NCBI GenBank assembly: GCA_013399305.1
Contig: VXAI01000090.1
Span: forward strand, 3,061,499-3,125,498
Source: Rostratula benghalensis
Lineage: Eukaryota; Chordata; Aves; Charadriiformes; Rostratulidae
DNA length: 64,000 nucleotides
Reading direction: 5' to 3'
Each line of letters opens with the position of its first letter. The first letter of the stretch is position 1. The notes beneath the pieces were generated by a model. It was not told where the DNA came from. It was given only the letters and a program-made list of their open reading frames with translations, and made no database searches. This document shows, one piece after another, positions 1 to 10,810 of the stretch. A program made the translations under genes and the position numbers.

Positions 1-937
1 CTTAATACTATCAAAAGCAACCTGTGCAGCTAACCCATCTGTAGTACTACATGAAAATGGTCAATGAAGGGCTGAAAAGCTGAGGGTCAAATGCAATTGC
101 TGTCCTTTAAAAATAGCAGTGTTTTGCAATTTGTGATGTACTGGTTTGTTAAAATGCTTATACATGTAAATCTAAGAGTTTTTTCTTTCTTTTCAGATTA
201 GTATGGGACTACCTTGTGGAAAAACAAAATAATGTTTTGCACCAAGTTAGGAACTAGAACATCTACTTTTCAATTTCAGAATACAAACTATCCTGTGTTT
301 AACATTGGAAGAGTAATTTAATTCTTAGTGCATCTTTTTCCTTGGCATAAGGTGCCAGGTTTGAAAATTATTATCTTTGTGATTTTAGTTCAAAATCAGT
401 GTTAAAAAAAATATTTCTCTCTCTCTCAAAAACCTAAAAAGCCAGCTACATCTGTATTTCCCTCTGAGACATAGTTTTGTCCTGACTAATGCTGGAGGGT
501 TGACTCTGTGTTATGCTGATATGGGTAGTCAGCAGCATCCTTAGAAATTATGTATTCATTTGTATACGGAATGTATCCACGTACTCTGGCTCAGTATATG
601 TTTCTTTGGCTCATAAATATAATCAATCCAGTTTGCCTAAACTTTACCAACAGAATAATTCTTCCTGAGAAATACGAAAACAGTTTTTAGTAACAGAGTT
701 CCTGATTTTCGCCAGGCATTTCTCCAAAAGAGCTGTGTTCGTAAAATTTAGGGGAGTAATTTCTGGTTTGTCTAAATTGTCTCTAGCTGCAGCAATATAA
801 CTAAATCAGGTGTGAATATGAAACAAGTTCTCCCTGAAGTCACAATTTCTAAGGAACTGAGATGGTTGGTTTGATTTTCTGATCACTGTGTTATATGTGG
901 ATGGCTCTTAAATATTTCTGAAAACATTGCATGCACC

Positions 938-960
938 TTTTTTTTTTTTTTTTTTTTTTT
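938..960. repeat. poly(T) tract, 23 bases
   Basis: This is an uninterrupted run of 23 T, the longest homopolymer in the window. No LINE body or target-site duplication is apparent beside it. CR1 elements do not end in poly(A), so it is not a CR1 tail. Confidence 0.95.
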
Positions 961-2487
961 AAGAAATATTTGCCATATTTCACTTTTGTCTTCTTTGGTC
1001 TGTGATGTGGTGATAAAATTATTCTCTGTTTTTCAATTGATGTTTATTGAAGAAATTGTTATGTGCAATGCTATTGCAAAGTTAATGTTTTATTACAAAG
1101 TAGTTAATTTAAAAAAATAATTTTTGTTTAATTGCATTTTAGAATTTATTTGGATGACATTGATGGAATATTTGCATTAGGAAATTCTTGCAGATTACCT
1201 TCCAATCATAGTTGTGAGTAGTTTGTCCTTCATAAAAAACCTTATGGAGTGGCTGTTGATTCGCAATGGTGCAAAGACTTTGGGGAATTACTTCCTTCTC
1301 TGTAGCAGAATTTTGATTGCATTATTATGCTGTCAACAATATAAGCTTGAATGCCAAATTTGCTATTTTTATGGTTTTGAGTGGGTGCAAGCATCAATGT
1401 ATATATCTAATAGGAGCTGAAGTGTCAGTCACCAGTCTCCTGTTAAAAAGCTTTCATTTATGGATGGTTCTGATGGTCTTAATCTGGGGGATAAGCATCA
1501 TTTGTTTGTTTCTCCAGCTCCTCTTCATCCCTCTGAAAGATTTAGTGATATAAATGTTTTCTGTTCAGCAAGGACAAGTAGGAAATAGCACCCAAAGGAT
1601 GCAAATTATATTCAACATAACATGAAAACCATAGTGCAGTCTCAAAGAGCTACAAGGGACTCTTTCTTCAAAGAGTATCTATTTGATTGCTTAATTACCA
1701 AATTAAAAAAATGTGTCTAACAGCTAAGCTATTAGTGAGAACAGCAAATGGTCAGCAATTCTTAGCAGGGGATAGTAACCTTTCAGATTTTAAAAAAATC
1801 CTCTGAAAACTGACTGAAAATACTAAAACAAAATTCTTCAGTCCTCCAGGGTGCTGAGCAGCCTGACAGGTGTAACTTTTTGAATTCTTCTGAGACTTAT
1901 AGCTGTTCAGAATCCCGACTTTCGTCAATTTAGAGGAATAAAATCCATATTTTTAAAAATTATTTAATCAACTATATTCCATTATATTGTCCTACAGAGG
2001 CATTCTCTCTGGCCCGATCTGGGTTTGAAAAAGAAAAGTGTAAGACCCTGGTGTGTGGTCTGCCTTTTCTACTCTTCTAAGCAAGAAATATTTCCAAAGC
2101 TAGTCTCATTCTTACTGACCAACACAGACGGCTGAATGGATGAAAAATACGCTGAAGATAATATTCTAGTTTGATTTTTGAAGCTGCTGCTAGCTGGACT
2201 TCCATTTTAGAGACAAATAAATTCTGGAATTAATGTACATATATAACTATACACCTTATACAGCCATAGTGTTATACTGCTAAAAAAGGTATTACAGTAC
2301 TGATTAGTGATAACAACAGCTCTTATGACATAATTGGATCATGTTGCTTGTATCACACCACATGGTACATACATTTTTATCTGCAGCACACGTGAGGAGA
2401 GCAATGTTCGGGAGGCCCCTGCTCCTTACCATATACCTCCACCTCTGTCTCCCAAGATACTGGTAGCAGGGAGGAGTCACACTGCAG

Positions 2488-2500
2488 TTTTTTTTTTTTT
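2488..2500. repeat. poly(T) tract, 13 bases
   Basis: A simple run of 13 T lies in otherwise unique DNA, flanked by GCAG and CCCTG. No mobile element body is recognised next to it. Confidence 0.9.
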
Positions 2501-3616
2501 CCCTGTATCACCATGGAAACTTGTGAAGAGACTATAAAAATGAACCACAATTTCTTCTCTATCATGATTGCTGGGACAACACAGAAATGTCCCGTGCAAA
2601 CCTTTAATTTAGACTGTGTTGTCAGGGTCTTGAGCTCATGTTGACCTCCACCTTCTGGCACTTAGACCTATGATCCTGGATTATAATGGCAGAGGATGCT
2701 GCTTCTAGACCAAGCTGTTGTAATAGCCTGCTTAGTGATAAATCTGACATTTACAGTCAGAGGAAACACAAAAAGAAGGTTGTTCTGAGAATAACTCAAG
2801 GGAGGCTTCTGCCACTGATTTGTATTCAAATGCTGACAGGTAGAAGCTATGGGGAGAACTATGAAGGTTCTCCAGGAAGTGTAACCATAAAATAATCATG
2901 CTATGGAGTATTGAAACAGTGTCAACATTCAAATGGCTCAGCACTATTTGCCCTCTATCCTAAAATCGTTCATAAAGCTGCACAGTAGTCAGGTCTCCAT
3001 TTGTCACTTCACATTGTTGCTAATTCACATGCACTGAAACTTTACTGTGGAAACTAGTGAAATGTCTAATTTTGCTATATTCTTAGCCTTAGAACTTGAA
3101 GAGCAACTTGAATCAGTGATTCAAGGAGATCAGGCATGAGTGCTCAAGGTGTTCAGAGTTCATTCACTCCTACTGAAGTTACCTGTTCTAACACTGCATT
3201 AAACTGATGTGGGAGCAAGAGGAAAAGCAATGATGGATTTGCCATTTATGGCAATGTATCAATATCTGGTTTGTTGCTGGAAAGTGTCTGTAGCACTGCT
3301 GTTCTGGAACCCACCAATCAGCAGGTCTTGGCCAGTTAATGATTATTCAATGGCTATGCTTGTACTAGTAAACTTAGCATCTCAAGATACACGAATTTGA
3401 CCAGCTGTATTGTTAAACTGTGAGAATGGTCCTGACCATTGCACTGGTCTCCCATACTGCTGAAGTGTGTCATAATGACTGATTTTGCTGAAAGAGTCTT
3501 GTACTCTAAAGATAAGGAATTTAGACTTAAAATTAGATCTACTCTAAATTTTCCAAGAATTTTAATTATTTAGATTTTATTATAGAGTTTGCTCATGTGT
3601 TCACATGGTTATTTGA

Positions 3617-4870
3617 TAGAATCACAGGATTGTAGGATAATTCAGGAGCAGAAGGACCTCAGGAGGTCTCTAGTACCACTTCTGGCTTAAAGTCAGGGCC
3701 AGCTAAATGTCTAACTAAGTTGCTCAGGTCATTATAAAGTTGAGTCTTGAAAACCCCAAAGAACTGTGAAACCTCTCTAGGCATCCTGCTCCACTATTGA
3801 ACTCTTCTTGTGGTAAGATGATTTTCCTCATAGCCTATCTGAACTTCTATTATCATCTTGTGCCTACTGTCCCTCGTCTTCCCGTCATATACTGCTGTGA
3901 AGTGCCAGGTGCTATGTCCTCAATATGCTACCCATAGACACTGGGGGCTGCTGCTTGGTCCCCTGAAGTTGTCTCTTTCCCAGGCTGAACAGTCCAGCTC
4001 CCTCTTCTCACAGGGCAAAGGCTCCACCCCCCACCATCTTGATGGCCTCCACTGAACTTGCTCCAGTTTGTCTCTGCTTTCCTGCATGGGAATGAGGTCT
4101 AATGAATACAGTGTAAAGGAGGATAATGCCTTTGTTTTTTTCTATCTGCTGGCTGTGATTCTTAGGACACTGGAAAGCCCAGGACACTTTTGGTCATCTT
4201 TGCTGCCAAGACATATAATCTCCACCTAAGCAGAGTCACTCCCCAATGAGTCCCAGCCTGTATTATTGCAGGGAGTTCTTCCTTTACAAGTGCGTGACTT
4301 TTCATGTTTGGTTGTGGTTTTTTTAATGACATTAAGTTGCCCTAGGCTGTCTAAGTCTCCTGAATGGCAACCTTGTACATAAGAATATCAACAGGTCCCC
4401 TCAGCTTGGTGTCGTCTACAAACCTTCACCTCCTCTAGGCCATTAGTTGACCCAGTAATCATTACCCTGAGCAGAACTGTTGAGCAGTTGTGGTTTTCTG
4501 CTTGTCTAGGTGTCTAATTGCACCACAATGCTGTACCTTGGTGTTATTGGACATTGAGGGAGGCAGTGTTAAAAACTTAATGAAATTTAAGTAATAGTGG
4601 TGCTGTTCTCTCCTCATACAAAAATCCAGTCATTTTATCATAGAAGACAATAATGATGGTCATGCTTGTTTTAATCCTTGGTCAATCCACCTTCTCCTTC
4701 TTTTGCCTAAAATTGTGTGTCAAGAGGATTCACTACCTGACTTTCCAGGGACCTAAGTGAGGTTGACTGTCCTGTAGGTGCCCAGACCATCTTTTTGGCC
4801 TAGGTTCAACATTTGCATTTCTCTGGTTACCAGGGACCTGGTCCAAGCTCCATGGCTTTTCATACTGCTG
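3617..4870 (-). mobile_element. diverged CR1 LINE fragment (5'-truncated, antisense)
   Basis: On the + strand it starts with the reverse complement of a CR1 3' end (TAGAATCACAGGATTG, an eroded octamer region). It then runs through blocks matching CR1 read backwards: a segment resembling the ORF2 C-terminal region near 3770-3840, the CAGGCTGAACAGTCCAGCTCCCTC block near 3982, CTTGCTCCAGTTTGTCTCTGC near 4059, TCAGCTTGGTGTCGTCTACAAACC near 4403 (the region encoding the FADD/KLxG motif of the reverse transcriptase) and CCAGGGACCTAAGTGAGGTTGAC near 4746. The order of blocks is that of CR1 ORF2 from its C-terminus back into the middle of the reverse transcriptase. Many small indels and stops destroy the frame, so it is an old, inactive copy. 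The far end near 4870 is approximate because similarity fades there. Confidence 0.88.
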
Positions 4871-5406
4871 AATAAATATACCAACCTCACTGAAATTCTG
4901 TGAAAGGAGAAATTTGTATGTTTTTTTTCTAAATGTGCACCACAATTCAGTGCTGCCTTCTTTCTTACAGGATGCATTTTTGAAAATGTTTTGGCAATTT
5001 AAGCACAAAGGCCAAGATTCATAAAAAAGTAGTTACCATGCATCTATTGATTTTAAATAAAATGCTTCTGAAGATCTGGAGGTAGTAGATCTTTAGTTTC
5101 ACTAGAAACTTCTATTTTTACTTTCGTTCCCAAAGTAGTAGGATAACTTTGATACTGTATCCACCAGATGCATCTATATATGTTATTACCTATGGAAATA
5201 TCTTGGCGTGGCTTGTGGCAAAATTCAATAAGCACTCTGAGAGAGGCTATTCAGATGTCTGCTATATATGTTTTCAGATGAAAAAAGTGAAAAGGTGACC
5301 TACAGGCAGAGGTACAGAGATAACTGAGGAGCTACGTCAAGAAGAAACATAGCGCTACTCCTACTTTGAGTAGGTTTCCAAGGTACAGTCTTAAATGGAG
5401 GAGAGC

Positions 5407-5420
5407 ATGCCAGCTGGCAT
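5407..5420. repeat. 14-bp perfect palindrome
   Basis: The sequence ATGCCAGCTGGCAT equals its own reverse complement and is centred on a CAGCTG E-box. It lies at the start of a short GC-richer patch (5400-5490). It could be a chance palindrome or a dimer binding site; no neighbouring promoter features support a function. Confidence 0.9.
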
Positions 5421-5679
5421 AGCGCCAAGCATCTGGATTACCCTCAGCTCGGGCGCCTTCCTCCAGCACCTGCTCCTGTGAAGCTCATACCATCATTAGA
5501 GGGGACAGTGGAGAAACTTGTAGTGTTTGGTGTGCTACAGGGTAGTAAACAAAACAGAAGTGGAGGCAGATATTAGTGATCTGGTCAAATTCCAGCCTTT
5601 GAGTTTTTAAAATGAAGTCTCTTTTCTTTAAAACAAAGATAGACTAGGCATTGTCATTGCAGAAGCATTTTTTTTTTAC

Positions 5680-5715
5680 AACAATTTTTTATTTTCCAAC
5701 AATTTTTTATTTTCC
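5680..5715. repeat. 18-bp perfect tandem duplication
   Basis: Two adjacent identical 18-base units (AACAATTTTTTATTTTCC) occupy 5680-5697 and 5698-5715, just after a nine-to-ten base T run. This looks like replication slippage. Confidence 0.93.
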
Positions 5716-6341
5716 TTCTAAAACAGCATTGAATACCAGTTCCTGGCATTTATGGATCATTTCTAAGAGTTTCAAAGTACATTATTTATATATTATCTAT
5801 TACTAGAGATGTTTCTTTCCTGGCACTTTCCTAGGTCCTGGGGGGGAACATCTGTACATATAAGTTTGACACTGTGCAGAAGTCTAAGCCTGTGGTGGTA
5901 CCCCTGTGCCAAATGGCTGGGCTTCCATCCAGGACTGAGATACATATAGTGGTCTGAGGTCCATGTCCTGTTCCCTGGGTCCAGGGGCAAGGACACAGGC
6001 CACGATTGTGCTCACTTCCTACCTGCTATACCTACTAGATAAATAAATTTTATGTCAATGATTGGTGTGTTTCCATTCTTGCAGCTAGCCTGCACTGAAT
6101 TGCACTGCAACACTTCTTCAGTGTTTTTACCTCAGTTAAACCTAATTCCTATCTCCATGTAAGTAATCTAGCTGTTTGCCATCCTTTCTTGTTTCCTGTC
6201 CTGTTCTTTCCATTTTAACTTTCTTCATTGTTACCACTCCTGTACCTCCATATCAGGGAGATGCTTCCAATGCATCTTCTAGCTATTTACAGCTCAGAAG
6301 TTATGCTGTCTGCACCATCATCTCTCCTCTTCCGATCTACA

Positions 6342-6581
6342 TCAGTGCTCCTGCTGCCTCCTTTTTCTTCTCACATCCCTGCTGCCTTGAAAGCTGCACT
6401 GTCCTTCCAGCTTGACTGGACTATTTGGATCTGCATGGTCAGCAGGGATTAGCACTTTGTCAAAATGTTCCTTCCATCCTGCTGGCTTTTGTTTGGCACC
6501 AGTTATCACTTTACAGTTAGCCTTTTTTACCAATTGTACCCTTGGTTTGACTGTGTTTCCAAATAACTTAATCTTATACAC
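6342..6581 (-). pseudogene. possible remnant of LINE ORF2 (linker before reverse transcriptase)
   Basis: The minus strand has an open frame of 79 codons. Residues 1-7 (MYKIKLF) and 24-44, including GWKEHFDKVL at 35-44 (bases 6450-6479), resemble the linker between the endonuclease and reverse transcriptase in several LINE families (RTE, Jockey, CR1/L2-like). There the pattern is roughly LYKITK, then 20-25 residues, then K-[VL]-[IL]-T-G, then WKEHFxxLLN. The next segment (bases 6342-6449) shows no continuing similarity, and upstream (6590-6900) the frame is broken, so only a short relic would survive. The WKEHF motif is the main evidence and it is short, so chance resemblance is possible. I cannot assign the family from sight. 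Confidence 0.35.
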
Positions 6582-9302
6582 ATAATTTTCATAGCTTGTT
6601 TTCTTTTCTCATTTTTAATTGAACCTGTTATTTTGCCAAAACATTCTGTCTATCTTTTTAATGATTTCTTCAGTGCTTTCTCTTGTCCTATTTTCCTCCA
6701 GTAAAATACTTCTTTCATTATTTGCTCTGTTTGTGTCTTGTTAGAATTGTGTGCAACTCAATTGTATTCCTTCCTTATTTCTTGAGAAAATTCTCATCTC
6801 TAGAGAGATTTATGTAGAGATTGGTCTGAGGCTTCCTCTTGCTTGCCTCTCTTTCTGCCTGGAACTGATGGAACAGTTCTCATACTACCTGTCAGAATAA
6901 AATGAACCTTTTGTTACATGCATTGTTTGTTGGAGTTCAACATGAACTTAATATTTTTTCCACAGGTAACACATAATCTTTGCCGTATTAAGCGATGCCA
7001 CAGACACTGACATCTAATGGCTAACAGTATCTGGGTTTTGGTTAGATTGTCTGATGAGTTTTGCATAAGACCAGTAATCTCACCATACCCAGTTATTATT
7101 TCCCTGACTGGCTGCAAAGCCACACAGAAAGTTTACATTTCCACTCATTTTCACAGTCAGGCAGTCAGACAATTTTGAGGTTTAGGAGGCAATCCTGAAT
7201 CTCAAGGCACCTTGAGGATGATTCGAACGTCTACATAAGTAATAGACTGATCTGATTGAAATTCCAACAAGTAACATTTTGTGGGTGGGGGGAAGAGAGT
7301 AGAGAGAGCTAAAATGAATGCAGATTGAAAACAGATAATATTTCTGAATGTAGTAGTCTTTTAGAAAACAAACGATGTGCTATGAGAGAATGAAAAGTTG
7401 TTTTGGGGAAGAAACGCTGCACAGGCTATATTGGTAATTAACAGTAAATGGAACAAAGAAATGACCCCTTAAACGTAGTCTGCTTCGCCTCGCCAGAGAA
7501 AACTGAGAGAGACATGTTTAACATGCTTCATGTGGAATATTTTAAAGCAAGAAGAGAATGCTGTTGCTGACAGAGTCAGGACCATGAGGGAATTCACGTG
7601 GGCAGGCTGCATGCAATGAGACATGGGAGCGCATTCCAGTAAATGGAACAATAGGGGACAGAAAAAGAATTTGCTTCCTTTCATTAGGTTTGGACATTTG
7701 GAACCAGAGCCTTACTCATTATCAAGCCATTCTTTATATCCACAAGAGAGACACTGTAAGCAGAGATGCCTCTTAGAAATATCCCCATCACTTCAATTGT
7801 CTTCAGTTCTTGCCAGTCATCACTGTCTCCCTGTCCTGTTTCATAAAAGATTTCTTACAGTTCCTTGACATCTCACTCTCCTTACAGCTTACTGTAATCT
7901 AGAAAAAGACAAATTTGTTCTAAGGAGAAGGAAATGTTGAAAGCCATCTGTGTCTGCCATGTTTCCTTTTTTATCACTTAAACTGGATAAATGACCTTAA
8001 TGTTTACCTTCTGTTTACAGAGTAACTCTTCCCTATGAGTTACTGCTTCCACCTACCTAAAACAGTTTTTGACGTACTATCAGTACATACTTTCTAGCAT
8101 TATTGAGTGTATTCAATTAAATACCAATAGAGAATTTTAGCATTGACTCTATTTTGTTGCTTAAATATTATCTGTATTGTACTTTAAATATTCCTATGGC
8201 CAGCTGCTACTAGAGTGAAAGCAGGATTTGATAAACTGACAGCTTTCTCAGCAAGAATCGTATTTTCACAGACCAGTGAAGATAATAGCAGACTGAGGTC
8301 TTGGAGTCATCAATGCGAAAAGCATCACCGATATGAATAAACTACACCTAATACTGAGTGCATAAAATTATGTATAAGAGTTAGGAATATATACAAATTA
8401 AGTAATGTTCACCAGTGATTATGTTAAAAAATAAAAATGTACACAAGGTTGTCTAAATTAGGAAATATTTCCTTGCAGAGCACTTCATTCTCACCTAAAA
8501 AAGAATGGCAGCTTTAAATAATGACAAAGGTGTCTGAAAAATCAGTCTACAATCTTTTAGCTTCAAGCTGCACTTTTTTTTTCTTTTAATATGGGAAAAT
8601 ATTTGCTTCATGGGTATTTCCGGGAACACACACAAAGCCTGAAATACTTTAAATTAAACTGGTAAGAAATACCTACATACAGAGAACTACATCTAGGAGG
8701 AAGCTATAGTTTAATTTTTCCAGATCAGCTTCCTTGAGGTGGTCCAGAAAGTCATTCACATATATAAATCGAAGCAAGGGCAGACTGTCTAATACTAGTT
8801 TTAGTATTTTAATGTGTTCTGCTTCAAAAAAGCTCTGTTTATTTTTTTTTATTTATTGTTATTTTAGGGTGCTCTGTTGATGGAAACTTAGCCAGAAACC
8901 ATTCTTAGAGTCATTCTGTGGTGCTCCTTCTTACCTGCCTGTATTTACTTTTTTGGAAATATATTTCCCTCTCTCCCTCCCTACTTCCTTTCATTCTGCT
9001 CTTCCTGCCTTACATATTCTCCTGTAAATCCACCTATAATATTTTAGGTGGTTATTTTTAAGTGAAGTAATACTTTTGTAAGGAATAGACACAAATGTCT
9101 CCTGAGGGAAGATATTTCCATATAGTGGGAACAGGTAAGGTCTTAACATGAAACTAAAATTATATAATATTGTAAACTTCTGCTTTGAAATACTGATTTT
9201 AACTTAGTTTCTGCTTGTAAACAAACATCTGCTACAAGTAAGAAATCATCAGAGTTGAGTACACCATCAGCATTTATCTCTGATATCTAGCGTGAGACAG
9301 TA

Positions 9303-10810
9303 ATGGTCTGTGGGGGACTGGAAAAAGGCAGATGTAGTGGTTCCTCTCTGTAGACAAAAAGAATCCAGAGAATTACAATACTAGAAGTTATTGGAATAAT
9401 TAGTTAAGCAATCAATTTGAAAGTACCTGGAGAATAATAAGGTGATAAGAGACAGCTAATATGGATTTAATAAGACAAACCAGCCTTATTTCCTTCTTTG
9501 CCAGGATAGCTGGTTTATAGGCAAAAGAAGAAGATGTGATAGTTCTTGACTTGAGTAAGGCTGATGATATCCCCTATGACACTCTAAAGGAAATATGATG
9601 AAATTACAGTAATGTTGATGCACAAGTGGTTGAAAAACTGTAGCGGGATAGTAGTTATAAATTGCTGCATGTCAAAATGTAAAGGTTTATCACATGCAAT
9701 ATGCACACTGAGTGCAGTGTGAGTCATTTTCACTATTAGTTTGGGGTGCTGGAATAAAAAGAAACCATTTGTTTTCAGTATCTTGAAGAGCCTTACAAAC
9801 ACATTCAGAAGCATGAGTAGAAGTTAGCTGGGATGAACATTATGAATGATGCCACCTCCTTCTCCATCTTTCCTCTGCTATTCAGCACTCATGATAGCAG
9901 TGGATATTATAAATGAAGTTCTCCATCTGGTGACATTTTTCAGCTTTCACACTCTTTCTCAAGAAATAGGCTTCACTAGTTCTGAACATTTGAGCCCATT
10001 CAGTCCTCTATTTAGAGGCAAACCTGCAGCAAGTTCTTTTCCCCCTGTCATTGCCTTGCTCTAGTTTGGATTATTTTAATAGGTGAATTGAAATGAGGAA
10101 CACGAAATCCAAGTGCAAAATACAAAGTGGAGGTAGAAATCAAATGAATAAATGGGGAAGGTCCTGCTAAGCAGCAGGGCTGGGTCTGTATGTTATGATG
10201 GATCAGAAAGTGAAAACAAGTCAACAGACATGGCAGGTACTTTTTGAAATACCAGGCAGATGATATTCGAAAGTATTAATGCAAATATCATATGCAGAGA
10301 GATAACTATTCTGCTTTAGCAGTAAAAGACCAGTTGCATACTGGAAAAATAATTTCTGGTATATTTAATATGTAAAGCAAAGTCTATATGAATCACACCA
10401 GAAATAAATCTATCATCATTATTGTTTCATCTACATTGACATCCAGTCACATTTTAGTCTCAGCTAAAATACTGTGCCAGTTTTATACACCAGAGTTTGT
10501 GAAGGCCATATACAAGCTGGAAGGAGTTTAGAGAGCAGTTTAATTTAAAAAAATATGACTACCAAGGAAAGATGAAAAACTTTGGGTTTGATTAGTCTCC
10601 TACAAAAGAAGACTTTCTGGAGAAGATAGATGAGATCATGTGTAAAAAAATTCTTCTAAAAATACAGTACCTTTTGGACTCCATATGTGCTGAGTTGAGG
10701 ACAAGAAGTAATTGGATTCAGTTTACAGTAATGCGAATGTACTTTAGCAATGTTTCTCAAATAAAAGTAATTATTAATTTAAAAAACATACATAGGGAAT
10801 TTGGGAAATC
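9303..10810 (+). mobile_element. very old CR1-type LINE fragment
   Basis: Bases 9317 onward read DWKKADVVVPL, matching the conserved DWKKANVVPIF segment at the start of the CR1 reverse transcriptase. At 9538-9591 the frame reads VIVLDLSKADDIPYDTLK, the counterpart of the catalytic motif A region (VxYLDFSKAFDTVPHDIL). Bases 9592-9640 (TGATGAAATTAC ... CACAAGTGGTTGAAAAACTG) continue in the order seen in ancient amniote CR1. Further along come blocks at 10450-10500 (CTCAGCTAAAATACTGTGCCAGTTTT) and 10560-10720 (GAAAGATGAAAAACTTTGGG, GAGGACAAGAAGTAATTGG) that match the ORF2 C-terminal region. Similarity is weak between about 9660 and 10430. Stops in frame show it is dead. It resembles older CR1 families shared among reptiles rather than the young bird families elsewhere in the window. 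Both ends are approximate. Confidence 0.8.

Larger units (their letters stand above)
1..3616. other. unique AT-rich non-coding DNA
   Basis: No gene is visible in this stretch. Stops occur often in all frames and the short open frames have no recognisable domain. It holds a 23-base T tract at 938-960 and a 13-base T tract at 2488-2500. A pyrimidine run ending in CAG at about 181-196 looks like a splice acceptor, but the reading frame after it stops quickly, so I do not call an exon. It ends where a CR1 element begins. Confidence 0.7.
4871..9302. other. unique DNA between two CR1 elements
   Basis: No supported gene is present. The stretch contains a perfect 18-bp tandem duplication (5680-5715), a 14-bp palindrome (5407-5420), a slightly GC-richer unclassified block at about 5790-6010, a pyrimidine-rich block at 6170-6420 overlapping a possible LINE remnant on the minus strand (6342-6581), and a CT-rich patch near 8965-9010. 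The 67-94 residue open frames here (for example 4733-5008, 6176-6452, 7469-7868) show no family features. Confidence 0.65.

Noticed and set aside
7220..7232. ATTCGAAC, resembling a tRNA B box
   Set aside because: No A box or cloverleaf could be built around it.
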